From R-RK-3 sp031399085 (GTDB lineage Bacteria > Pseudomonadota > Alphaproteobacteria > Rhizobiales > Rhodomicrobiaceae): 64,000 nucleotides of DNA. The stretch covers positions 186,001-250,000 of the forward strand of contig JANNOQ010000027.1 in assembly GCA_031399085.1 (NCBI GenBank), given 5' to 3'. The position numbers and the translations under genes are program-made. The notes below the pieces were generated by a model, which made no database searches, had not been told where the DNA came from, and worked only from the letters and a program-made list of their open reading frames with translations. Position 1 is the stretch's first letter. Each line of letters opens with the position of its first letter. Shown here one piece after another: positions 24,366 through 32,573 of the stretch.

Positions 24366-24872
24366 TCAAGATTTTGGTTTCAAGAAAACATAGTCGCAAG
24401 AATACGTCTTAGCCGCAAACTCGCCCGATTTGTCACACGCCCCTTCCATGACGCCGCCGCGCGTCTCGATGCGCTGAATCGTCGTGACCCCGGCGAGAAG
24501 ACCGTTGCCCCGGCCCGTGCCGTCGAGCCGCAATAGCAAAATGTCATCCTTCGTGGCGCCTGGCGCTTTGCCGCTGACCTTGCCGCTTACGGCGCTGCCA
24601 TCGACATGCTCCCAATTCGGACCGGCATAATGGCGGCCCACGGTCTTGCCATCGAGCATCAGCGTGGCGACAGGTTCGCGGAACTGCCATTCGAGCTTGC
24701 CACCCGCATTGGCTTTGCATTCATAGATTTGCGCGCCTTCCGCGTGAAGAACCGCAACCACGGTTGCGCCATCGGGAGCGCTGATCTCGCTTGGCAGGGT
24801 TTGAGCATGGGCGGCGTTGACGACGCAGCCTGATAACGCTGACAGAACTATGATCCACAGTTTGTGCGACAT
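24366..24872 (-). CDS. DUF3455-like secreted protein
   Basis: A 168-residue exported protein. The start was chosen at ATG 24872 behind AAGGG, opening the signal peptide MSHKLWIIVLSALSGCVVNAAHA. The mature part has APDGATVVAVLHAEGAQIYECKANAGGKLEWQFREP, TLMLDGKTVGRHYAGPNWEHVDGSAV and a Cys pair near the C-terminus (GACDKSG, YSCDYVF). This matches the DUF3455 layout found in many bacteria and fungi, with no known function. It is probably disulfide-bonded. The gene is an insertion between the otherwise contiguous rlmH and envC blocks. Confidence 0.82.
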   Translation of the reverse strand: MSHKLWIIVLSALSGCVVNAAHAQTLPSEISAPDGATVVAVLHAEGAQIYECKANAGGKLEWQFREPVATLMLDGKTVGRHYAGPNWEHVDGSAVSGKVSGKAPGATKDDILLLRLDGTGRGNGLLAGVTTIQRIETRGGVMEGACDKSGEFAAKTYSCDYVFLKPKS

Positions 24873-25208
24873 GAATTGACCCTTGGATTGCAATGCCGCC
24901 AGCTTATAACCCTGCTGCGAAATTAACAAAGAGCGGAACGCTCAGTCTTCGACGAAACACTTGGTAAAATGACCCATGATAAAAGGGCGTGGAGCGGAGC
25001 GATCCGAAATGATCCTACGCTAAGCCTCCGGCATCGACTCCCAAGCGCCGACATCCGATAATCTCGTGCGCTTGCCACCAGCTTGCCGCGATTTGACGTG
25101 AAGCTACTTTTCGGCCCGTGGCGGTGTTATCCCGCCGCATTTGCCCGCCTTAAGCAAAAACGCGTCATTGTGTTTGGCGTTTGGCGGAACATTGCTTAGT
25201 CTTCGCGC
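24873..25208. other. 336-nt intergenic region before envC
   Basis: Divergent promoters for the DUF3455 gene (minus) and the envC-ctpA operon (plus) must lie here. I see no open frame with family features, no tRNA and no strong hairpin. An AT-richer stretch near 24905-24975 may hold promoter elements, but I cannot assign them. Confidence 0.4.
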
Positions 25209-26654
25209 ATGGGTTGGCATTCTCTTGGGACCGCACTCGGCTTGAGCTCGATTTCATTCACACTGACGACGCTGTGTCGCAAGACTTCGGCCCTGCCGGC
25301 AGCGAGTTTTTTCGTGGCAGCCGGTCTTCTGTGCGCTGGGTCTGCCGCCGCTTGGGATAGCGCGCGATTTACGGTCGCCCAAGCGCCCGCCCCAAAGCCG
25401 CAGAAGCCCGCCGCCGGCGAGAAGCCGGTGAAATCGCTCGACGGCAAGACCATCGACATCGAAGAAGCGCGCCGCTTGTTCGAGCAGCATCAGAAGGAGC
25501 TCGAGCGGGTCCAGGAAGAACGCCAGGGGCTCGAAAGCGAAACGCAAACGCTAAGCGCCGAGAGCGCGGTGCTGCAAACCAAACTGATCGAATCGGCGCA
25601 AAAGCTTCAGCAGAGCGAAAAACAGCTGACCCGTTCCGAGGGTGAGATCGAGGACCTGACGAGGCAGGAAGCGCGCATCGGTGTCGCGCTCAATGAAAGC
25701 CGGGCCAAGATCGCGCAGATGCTTGGCGTGATGCAGCGCATGGGGCGGGAGCCGCCACCGGTGATGATCACCGAGCGCAATGACGCGCTGCGCATGGTTC
25801 GCAGCGCGATGATCTTGTCGTCGTTCTTTCCAGGCTTCAAGAAAGAGGCCGACACGCTGGCCGAGACGCTGACCGATCTCAACACGATCATTGCGCAGTC
25901 GCGGCAAGAGCAAGTTCGCCTGGCCGAGGCGCAAACGGATTTCGGCCGGCTCAAAGGCGAGATCGGCCAGTTGCTGGCGCAGAAGCGCGAGAGGCTGCAG
26001 AAAAATCAAGAGCGCGTGGAAAACCTTAAAGTTGCGTCAACTCGTCACAGCCGCGCCGTGACGGATCTCGGCGATCTGCTGAAACGGCTGGACGCGGAAG
26101 TTGCAAACCGCTCCAATCTAGCGGCCTATGAAGCGGAGCTGAAACAGCTTGGCCCCGCTATTGAGTTGAAGCCGGCGGTGAAACAGACAGCATTCATACA
26201 GCCAGGCCGCTTGAAACCAGCCATTCCATTTGAGAAAGCCAAAGGCTTGCTGCCGCTTCCGGCGCAAGGAAAGCGCCTGAAATCTTTCGGCACGCGCGAT
26301 GAGGCCGGCGGGAAATCAGAAGGTGTCTCCATCGAAACCCGCGGCGAGGGACAAATCACATCGCCCTCAGACGGCTGGGTTATTTATGCGGGACAGTTCC
26401 GCAGCTACGGGCAACTCTTGATAATCAATGCCGGTGGAGGCTATCATATCCTACTTGCAGGTTTAGACCAGATTTACACAAACGTTGGTCAATTCGTTCT
26501 TGCGGGAGAACCCGTTGCGGCGATGAGCAAGAAGCCGCCGCAAAGTTCGGGCTCGGTGCAGTCAGGAAATCCTGTTCTCTACATCGAATTTCGTAAGGAC
26601 GCCCGCCCCGTAGATCCCGACCCATGGTGGTCGGAGGGCGTGAAGGAAGGTTGA
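25209..26654 (+). CDS. EnvC-like murein hydrolase activator with degenerate LytM domain
   Basis: A 481-residue periplasmic protein. An N-terminal signal segment (ASFFVAAGLLCAGSAAA) is followed by a long coiled coil (about 80-300: EEARRLFEQHQKELERVQEERQG...) and a C-terminal LytM/M23 domain (about 345-475: GKRLKSFGTRD, GQITSPSDGWVIYAGQFRSYGQLLIINAGGGYHILLAG). The zinc ligands of active M23 peptidases (H-x3-D and H-x-H) are missing: the HxGxD site reads SEGVSIE and the last site reads YIEFRK. It should therefore activate amidases, as E. coli EnvC does, rather than cut peptidoglycan. ctpA follows after 4 nt. Confidence 0.9.
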   Translation: MGWHSLGTALGLSSISFTLTTLCRKTSALPAASFFVAAGLLCAGSAAAWDSARFTVAQAPAPKPQKPAAGEKPVKSLDGKTIDIEEARRLFEQHQKELERVQEERQGLESETQTLSAESAVLQTKLIESAQKLQQSEKQLTRSEGEIEDLTRQEARIGVALNESRAKIAQMLGVMQRMGREPPPVMITERNDALRMVRSAMILSSFFPGFKKEADTLAETLTDLNTIIAQSRQEQVRLAEAQTDFGRLKGEIGQLLAQKRERLQKNQERVENLKVASTRHSRAVTDLGDLLKRLDAEVANRSNLAAYEAELKQLGPAIELKPAVKQTAFIQPGRLKPAIPFEKAKGLLPLPAQGKRLKSFGTRDEAGGKSEGVSIETRGEGQITSPSDGWVIYAGQFRSYGQLLIINAGGGYHILLAGLDQIYTNVGQFVLAGEPVAAMSKKPPQSSGSVQSGNPVLYIEFRKDARPVDPDPWWSEGVKEG

Positions 26655-26658
26655 AAAT

Positions 26659-27993
26659 ATGCGGAAATCGGACTTTGCCACTTGGATGCTTGTATTGCTC
26701 GCCTTCGTGGCGGCGGGCACCTCGATGATAAATGCAACGCGCTCGCAGTCGGCGACGGCCGCGAATTCGGAGATTTATCGTCACCTCGATTTATTCGGCG
26801 ATGTGCTTGAGCGCGTCCGCTCCGACTATGTCGAGGCGCCCGACGATAGCGTGCTGATCGAATCGGCGATCAATGGAATGCTAAGCGGTCTCGATCCGCA
26901 CTCGACTTATCTCAATCCAAAACATTTCCGCGACATGCAGGTGCAGACGCGCGGCGAATTCGGCGGCCTCGGCATCGAGGTCACGATGGAGGAGGGTGTG
27001 GTCAAGGTGGTCTCGCCAATCGAGAACACGCCCGCCGAGAAAGCCGGCGTCCTCTCAGGCGACCTCATCTCGCATCTGGACGGCGTTTCCATTCAAGGAC
27101 TGACGCTGGAGCAGGCGGTCGAGAAGATGCGCGGCCCGGTGGATACGCCGATCGTGATCACGGTCGTTCGTCAGAACACCGATCCGTTCGATGTGAAAAT
27201 CAACCGTGACATTATCCGCATCAATCCGGTTCGCGCGAATATGGAAGGCAGCGATGTCGGCTATCTCCGCATCAAGCAGTTCAGCGAGCAGACCTATGAC
27301 GAGCTGAAACTGGCGATCCAGAATCTGAAGAAAGAGTCTGGCGCAAATTTGAGGGGCTACATCGTCGATCTGCGCAACAATCCAGGCGGTCTCCTGGATC
27401 AGGCAATCTCCGTCTCGGATGCCTTCCTGGACAAGGGTGCTATCGTTTTGACCCGCGGTCGGAACCTGAACGAAACGCAGCGGTCCAATGCTCGCCCCGG
27501 CGATCTAACGGATCAGCTGAAGATCGTCGTGCTCATCAATGGCGGTTCGGCTTCGGCGTCGGAAATCGTCGCTGGCGCGCTGCAGGACCATAAGCGGGCG
27601 ACCGTCATTGGCACCCGCTCCTTTGGCAAAGGCTCTGTGCAGACCATCATCCCGCTGGGATCGAACGGTGCCATCCGCCTGACGACGGCCCGCTACTACA
27701 CCCCGTCCGGCCGCTCTATCCAGGCCAAGGGCATCGACCCGGATACGGTCGTGGAGCAGGATCTCCCCGAGGACCTGCTGAAGGCGTCGAAGAGCACCAA
27801 GCCCAGAGGCGAGGCGAGCTTGCGCGGTCATTTGAAGAACGATGATGGCGAGAGCTCGGGCAGCTTGGCCTATGTGCCGAAGGAAAAGGAAAAGGACACG
27901 CAGCTGCAATACGCTTTGAACCTTCTGCGCGGTCTGGACGTTGCGCAAAAAAAGGTTGAGATCCCGGCTGCTACGGAAAAAACGGCGCAATAG
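26659..27993 (+). CDS. ctpA: Carboxy-terminal processing protease, S41 family
   Basis: A 444-residue periplasmic Ser-Lys protease with an N-terminal membrane anchor/signal (WMLVLLAFVAAGTSM). Domains in order: the N-terminal helical part with INGMLSGLDPHSTYL, a PDZ domain (about 90-175, GGLGIEVTMEEGVVKVVSPI...), and the S41 core. The catalytic Ser is in INGGSASASEIVAGALQDH and the Lys in GTRSFGKGSVQT. It trims or degrades exported proteins, including cell wall hydrolases. It is in an operon with envC upstream and yibQ and rppH downstream, the usual alphaproteobacterial set. Confidence 0.97.
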   Translation: MRKSDFATWMLVLLAFVAAGTSMINATRSQSATAANSEIYRHLDLFGDVLERVRSDYVEAPDDSVLIESAINGMLSGLDPHSTYLNPKHFRDMQVQTRGEFGGLGIEVTMEEGVVKVVSPIENTPAEKAGVLSGDLISHLDGVSIQGLTLEQAVEKMRGPVDTPIVITVVRQNTDPFDVKINRDIIRINPVRANMEGSDVGYLRIKQFSEQTYDELKLAIQNLKKESGANLRGYIVDLRNNPGGLLDQAISVSDAFLDKGAIVLTRGRNLNETQRSNARPGDLTDQLKIVVLINGGSASASEIVAGALQDHKRATVIGTRSFGKGSVQTIIPLGSNGAIRLTTARYYTPSGRSIQAKGIDPDTVVEQDLPEDLLKASKSTKPRGEASLRGHLKNDDGESSGSLAYVPKEKEKDTQLQYALNLLRGLDVAQKKVEIPAATEKTAQ

Positions 27994-28156
27994 CGCCGTA
28001 TTCCACGAATTCGATAAAGGCGCGTTGGGACTAGGATTTCTTGTCCCTGCGCGCCCTTATTGTTGGGAGCAAAGCGCTTTTTCGAGGGTCACGATCAGAA
28101 TCGTTGACTATAGTGACGCTCCAGCGAATGGTCCGCGCATAACGGGCATACGAGCC

Positions 28157-29584
28157 ATGAGAGTCTTATTTTATACTGCGACGGGCGCTTTTCTGACTTT
28201 GGCGGCGCTGTTTGCGTTCTATGCGCTGCAAACGCCGGACGACGCAGGCGGGGCCAAGATCGTATTGAGCATCGACTCCAGCCAGATGCCCGCCGCGCAG
28301 GGCCCGGGTGAGGAGCAGCCAGAGCGCGATCTTTACGCCGAGGCGGCCGAACGGCTCAAGCGCTTGGAAACCGCCGACGGCAAGCCGAACGCTGAGGCGG
28401 AAGCCGAAGACCCGTCCGGCCAGAGCTTGGGTGATCCGATCAAGACCGAGGAAAGGTTTTCCGTCGCGACGGGCACGCGCGGCACAGTTGCGGATACCGA
28501 CCCGCCGGATTTGCGCGGTTCGGCCGCGGGCCGACAAGCCGCCCAATCACAGCCGCAACGAGAGCAGATCCCCGCACCACCGCCCGGCACCGCACTTGCC
28601 GGCCTCGATACCGACAAGCCGCTCTTCAAGACAGTGGACAAGGACACGGCTGTCCCGGCTGCCCCGCAGGCGACCGAGGATCCCACTCTTGGCGCGAACG
28701 GCGAACCGAAGGACGATCTCGGGTCGGTGCTTGCGGCTCTGAATGAGAAGGAAGCCCCGGCGGAGGTTGCGCCTCCACCTGCCGCGGGCCCGCCACCGCC
28801 GCTGCCCTTACGCCGTCCTCCGGCGGTCTCGCCCGAAAAGACCGCAGCTTTGAACGGCTGGGCAGGGACTCAATTCACCACCACGGAGGTCGCCACGCCA
28901 AAGCAAGTGCGGATCGCGATCCTGCTTCGCGGTGTCGGCCGCGACGAGCGCACCAGCAGCGACGCGGTGACAAAGCTGCCCTCCGCGATTTCACTTGGCT
29001 TCATGCCGTATACCGGCGGCGCTCAACAATGGGCGGGCGCGGCGCGGGAGCGCGGTCATGAGGTGATTATCCAGCTTCCCCTGGAGCCGTCGGACTACCC
29101 GCTCAATGACCCAGGCCCGGAAACCTTGTTGGCAGGCTCTTCCGCCGACGAAAATGCCTCACGGCTGGGAAATATTCTAGAGCGCTTCGAAGGCCATAGC
29201 GGCGTCACCAATTTTCTCGGCGGCAAGCTGCTGCAATCCAAAGCGGCGCTGAAACCTATCCTTGAGAATATTAAATCGCGTGGCCTGATCTATGTCGGCG
29301 AAGGCAATAACAGCCATGCCGTGCTGCGCGGCGTCGCGGCGGAAATCGGCCTGCGCTACGGTGGGGCCGACGTGATGATCGACTCTAATCCCGATCCTGC
29401 CGCGATCAAAAAGGCGTTGGGGCGTCTCATCGCCGTGGCGCGCAAGGGTGGTAGCGCTATCGGCATGGGCTACGCTTCGCGTTCCACGATCGAGGAACTT
29501 CAAGCCTGGTCGCAAACCCTTGCGGCCGAGGGTATCACCCTCGTGCCTGTGGGCGCGCTGGCGCAGACGCCTGGAGCGTCATGA
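28157..29584 (+). CDS. Divergent polysaccharide deacetylase family protein (YibQ-like)
   Basis: About 475 residues. The start was placed at MRVLFYTATGAFLTLAALFAFYALQ, a membrane anchor. A long, low-complexity, Pro/Ala/Glu-rich linker (about 30-230, with runs such as PPPAAGPPPPLPLRRPP) leads to the C-terminal domain (about 245-475): VRIAILLRGVGRD, GFMPYTGGAQQWAGAARERGHEVIIQLPLEPSDYP, GVTNFLGGKLL, LIYVGEGNNSHAV. This is the divergent NodB-fold family. Its chemistry is unproven, but it is consistently linked to envC and ctpA. The gene overlaps rppH by ATGA. Confidence 0.88.
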   Translation: MRVLFYTATGAFLTLAALFAFYALQTPDDAGGAKIVLSIDSSQMPAAQGPGEEQPERDLYAEAAERLKRLETADGKPNAEAEAEDPSGQSLGDPIKTEERFSVATGTRGTVADTDPPDLRGSAAGRQAAQSQPQREQIPAPPPGTALAGLDTDKPLFKTVDKDTAVPAAPQATEDPTLGANGEPKDDLGSVLAALNEKEAPAEVAPPPAAGPPPPLPLRRPPAVSPEKTAALNGWAGTQFTTTEVATPKQVRIAILLRGVGRDERTSSDAVTKLPSAISLGFMPYTGGAQQWAGAARERGHEVIIQLPLEPSDYPLNDPGPETLLAGSSADENASRLGNILERFEGHSGVTNFLGGKLLQSKAALKPILENIKSRGLIYVGEGNNSHAVLRGVAAEIGLRYGGADVMIDSNPDPAAIKKALGRLIAVARKGGSAIGMGYASRSTIEELQAWSQTLAAEGITLVPVGALAQTPGAS

Positions 29585-30093
29585 GCCGAAATCTTCAGGC
29601 CGTCGATCCCGCGCTCATGCCTTATCGCGCTTGCGTCGGCATCATGCTGATCAACGCGGATCGCCTGGTGTGGATCGGGCGGCGCTCTTCGCGGATCGTC
29701 GAAGACGCTGAGAATTGGCAGATGCCGCAAGGCGGGATTGACGAAGGCGAAGCGCCCGAGGTGGCAGCGTTGCGTGAACTCGCCGAAGAAACCGGCACGG
29801 ACAAAGCCGAGATCATCGCCGAAACGCGCCGCTGGCTGGATTATGATCTGCCGCCCGCGCTTCTCGGCTCCGCGCTCAAGGGCAAATATCGCGGCCAGCG
29901 GCAGAAATGGTACGCGATGCGCTTCACCGGCATCGACGCCGATTTCAATATCCACAGCCCGCCAGGCGGTCACGAGCCGGAATTCGAAGCCTGGCGCTGG
30001 GCGGCGCCGGACGAGTTGCCCGAGCTTATCGTTCCTTTCAAACGGAAGGTTTACGAAGCCGTAATCGAGGAATTCGCGCCCCTGATCGGTTGA
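29581..30093 (+). CDS. rppH: RNA pyrophosphohydrolase
   Basis: Nudix hydrolase that removes pyrophosphate from mRNA 5' ends to start decay. 170 residues. YRACVGIMLINADRLVWIGRR at the start, WQMPQGGIDEGEAPEVAALRELAEETGT holding the full Nudix box (G-x5-E-x7-R-E-x2-E-E-x-G), and KGKYRGQRQKWYAMRF, typical of RppH. Translation is coupled to yibQ by a 4-nt overlap. Last gene of the envC operon. Confidence 0.95.
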   Translation: MSRNLQAVDPALMPYRACVGIMLINADRLVWIGRRSSRIVEDAENWQMPQGGIDEGEAPEVAALRELAEETGTDKAEIIAETRRWLDYDLPPALLGSALKGKYRGQRQKWYAMRFTGIDADFNIHSPPGGHEPEFEAWRWAAPDELPELIVPFKRKVYEAVIEEFAPLIG

Positions 30094-30206
30094 TCCTGAT
30101 CGGACTTCGGCCGCCCGACCGGGTCTTCGCCCAAACTTAACAACCCTGCTGTAGAACACCAAGACGACCCATGTCGCCTGCCATGCGACGCCTACCCAGG
30201 TGAACG

Positions 30207-30797
30207 ATGTCTCGGCATATTCTGGCAATCGCGGCAATTCTGTCGGCCCTCGCCCTGGGTTCGACAGCCGCGCGGAGCGAGGAAGCCCACGTCACCGAGG
30301 TCAAGCGATATATCGCCGCCAACGTTCAGCATTGGCTGAGGGACAGGCTCGTGATTGACACGATTAAGGCCCAGAATTCGAAAAACGCGGTGCTGAGCGA
30401 GACCGATATTGAACAGCTCGACAAAGATTGGACCACCCAGCTTGCCACGGCGCAAAAGCCCCTGATCGACGGCGTGCTAAAGAATAACCTTTCCGCATTC
30501 CTGCGTCAGAAGCAGGAGGCATCGCGCGGCCTGATTACCGAGATCTTCGTCATGGACAATAGAGGGCTGAATGTCGGGCAAAGCGACACCACCTCGGATT
30601 ACTGGCAGGGGGATGAAGCCAAATGGCAAAAGAGTTTTAAGGCGGGTCCAGGTGCGATTTTCGTCGACAGCGTGGAGAAGGACCAATCCACCGGGCAATT
30701 GCAGGTCCAGGTCAGCGTGCCCATAGCGGACCCGGAAAGCGGCAAGGTCATAGGCGCCATTACGCTGGGCGTCAACGTCGATCAGCTTCCGTCCTGA
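30207..30797 (+). CDS. Secreted PDC/Cache-like sensor domain protein
   Basis: A 196-residue protein with a signal peptide (MSRHILAIAAILSALALGSTAARS), a helical region (EVKRYIAANVQHWLRDRLVIDTIK) and a PAS-like core: ITEIFVMDNRGLNVGQSDTTSDYWQGDEAKWQKSF, then IFVDSVEKDQSTGQLQVQVSVPIADPESGKVIGAITLGVNV. This is how extracellular Cache/PDC sensor domains of chemoreceptors and kinases look, but here the domain is secreted alone, with no membrane or output part. It may be a periplasmic ligand-binding partner. It stands alone after rppH. Confidence 0.8.
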   Translation: MSRHILAIAAILSALALGSTAARSEEAHVTEVKRYIAANVQHWLRDRLVIDTIKAQNSKNAVLSETDIEQLDKDWTTQLATAQKPLIDGVLKNNLSAFLRQKQEASRGLITEIFVMDNRGLNVGQSDTTSDYWQGDEAKWQKSFKAGPGAIFVDSVEKDQSTGQLQVQVSVPIADPESGKVIGAITLGVNVDQLPS

Positions 30798-30837
30798 GCC
30801 GTCCAACGCCCTGGCGCCGCAAACACTTGCGCAACAT

Positions 30838-31683
30838 TCAATCGAGCGGCGCACCTTCGTAGCCTGGACGAACGACGACAACCCTGGGCTTTGCCGGCAA
30901 GGTCGCCGCCGACACGGTGATGGTCTGCGTGTTGCTCATTTCGATGTCGAAGCTCTCATCCAACCGCGACAGGAAGGTCGATAGCGTCACCCCGTTGAAG
31001 TAATGCATCGGCAGCACCAGCCGCGCCTTGAGCAGCTTCAACACCTCGATCATCGCGCGCTGGTCCATCGTATAGGAGCCGTCGACCGGCACCATGACCA
31101 CGTCGAGCTGGCCGATCAGGCCGAGATATTCGGGTCCAAGCGTGTGGTGAAGATGGCCCAGATGGCCGATGCACAAATCCGCCACCTCGATGATAAAGAT
31201 GGAATTTCCGTCCTTCTCGAATTGCCCGGTCATCCAGCTGCGGATGTCGGTGGTCACGTTGCGGATGACCACGTCGCCCACTGTTACATCATGCTCGGCG
31301 CGGGCGCCGTTCCTGGGCCAACCGCGCAGCACCTGTTTGATTTTCGGGTCCGGGTAATCGGTGTAATGGGTGCTGTGCGCGTGATTCATGGTCACGACAT
31401 CCGGCAGCGGCCCCGATCCGGCGAAACCTGAATAATCGGTCGCGATCACGACGCCACCGCTCGTCTCGATGCGAAAGGTGGCATGGCCGATGAACGTGAT
31501 CCGCACTTCCGGCTTCGCAAGCGCGGCTGAATTCAGCGACACGAATTTCACGCCGGGGTTTAACTCGGCTAGAGCAAGGCAGCGGCTCGCTGTCGCCGTG
31601 CCAGGGTGGGCGGCCAGGCCGGCGACGAACGCCGCCATCGCCAGAAGCAGCAGGCCAAGAATGCGATCGCGACGTGCGGTCAT
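30838..31683 (-). CDS. Exported UlaG-like metallo-beta-lactamase-fold protein with altered metal motif
   Basis: A 281-residue protein with a signal peptide (ILGLLLLAMAAFVAGLAAHPGTATA). The MBL fold is shown by VRITFIGHATFRIETSGGVVIATDYSG, the metal region TMNHAHSTHYTDY, LCIGHLGHLHH, VVMVPVDGSYTMD and LVLPMHYFNG. It is closest in style to UlaG-type hydrolases. In the H-x-H-x-D-H motif the Asp is replaced by Thr (H-A-H-S-T-H), which would remove a ligand of the second metal. Substrate unknown; possibly a lactonase or phosphodiesterase-like hydrolase. It is convergent with the Cache-like gene. Confidence 0.82.
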   Translation of the reverse strand: MTARRDRILGLLLLAMAAFVAGLAAHPGTATASRCLALAELNPGVKFVSLNSAALAKPEVRITFIGHATFRIETSGGVVIATDYSGFAGSGPLPDVVTMNHAHSTHYTDYPDPKIKQVLRGWPRNGARAEHDVTVGDVVIRNVTTDIRSWMTGQFEKDGNSIFIIEVADLCIGHLGHLHHTLGPEYLGLIGQLDVVMVPVDGSYTMDQRAMIEVLKLLKARLVLPMHYFNGVTLSTFLSRLDESFDIEMSNTQTITVSAATLPAKPRVVVVRPGYEGAPLD

Positions 31684-31834
31684 GCGTGGCTCCCTTTCCT
31701 TACAATCCAGTAGAGCATAGCATCGGTTTCGCGCGCATTGGCAGGGCGGCGATCAAATTGACGTCAGCGATTGCGCGCAAGACAGGCCCGGCCTGGCGCG
31801 ATATGGTGCCGCATCTCAAAGCAGAGTTGGGAAA

Positions 31835-32536
31835 ATGCCGCCCTATTCAACAGACATCATCGAAGCCTATAAGACGGTCACAACGGCCACGCTGACAACC
31901 GTGCTCTTGAAGAAGGGTCTGCGGAATATTTGGGTGCACGGCGCCTTTCCGCTCGCGGCAAGCGGCCGGGTTGCCGGGCCGGCCTTCACCTTGCGGTTTG
32001 TCCCAGCGCGCGAAGACCTTGCGACGCCGGCCTCCTGGTCGTCGCCAATTTCGACGCGCGCCGCCATCGAAGCCATGCCGGAAGGATGCGTTGCGGTCGT
32101 AGGCGCGGATGGTTGCACAGATGCGGGCGTGTTCGGCGATATTCTCTGCGCAAGAATGCAGCACCGCAAAGTTGCGGCGATGGTGACCGATGGCGTCGTC
32201 CGTGATCTGGAGGGCGTTCTCGCAACCGGACTCAATGTCTGGGCGGCGGGCGCAGCCGCTCCACCCTCGGTTGCCGGGCTGACATTCGTCAATTGGCAAG
32301 AGCCGGTCGGCTGCGGCGGCGTCGCGATCTTTCCGGACGATCTGATCGTCGCCGACAGGGACGGCGCTGTGGTCGTGCCGCAGGCGCTCGTCATCGACGT
32401 GCTTGCGCTGGCAACCGAGCAAGAGGCTTTCGAGGCATGGGTGGTCGGCGAGGTGCGGGCCGGAGTGGCGCTGCCGGGGCTTTACCCGCCGAACGAGGAA
32501 ACCCGGAAGCGCTACGAGCAAAACCGGGGACGCTGA
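31835..32536 (+). CDS. RraA-like / HMG-aldolase-type protein
   Basis: A 233-residue cytoplasmic protein of the RraA fold. GRVAGPAFTLRFVPAREDL, GCVAVVGADGCTDAGVFGDILCARMQHRKVAAMVTDGVVRDLEGV (the G...R-D metal/substrate motif), and DLIVADRDGAVVVPQALV. The family includes 4-hydroxy-4-methyl-2-oxoglutarate/4-carboxy-4-hydroxy-2-oxoadipate aldolases and RNase E inhibitors. This version is longer than E. coli RraA (161 residues) and the Arg-Asp pair favours an aldolase or decarboxylase. An MFS transporter follows after 37 nt, suggesting uptake and breakdown of an organic acid, which is inference. Confidence 0.83.
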   Translation: MPPYSTDIIEAYKTVTTATLTTVLLKKGLRNIWVHGAFPLAASGRVAGPAFTLRFVPAREDLATPASWSSPISTRAAIEAMPEGCVAVVGADGCTDAGVFGDILCARMQHRKVAAMVTDGVVRDLEGVLATGLNVWAAGAAAPPSVAGLTFVNWQEPVGCGGVAIFPDDLIVADRDGAVVVPQALVIDVLALATEQEAFEAWVVGEVRAGVALPGLYPPNEETRKRYEQNRGR

Positions 32537-32573
32537 AGCCAGCCTGACGGCATGATCAAAAAGGCCAGCCCCT

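Noticed and set aside
24199..24399. Minus-strand frame containing WNTGSPAFSGM
   Set aside because: Known repeat-derived spurious translation; overlaps rlmH.
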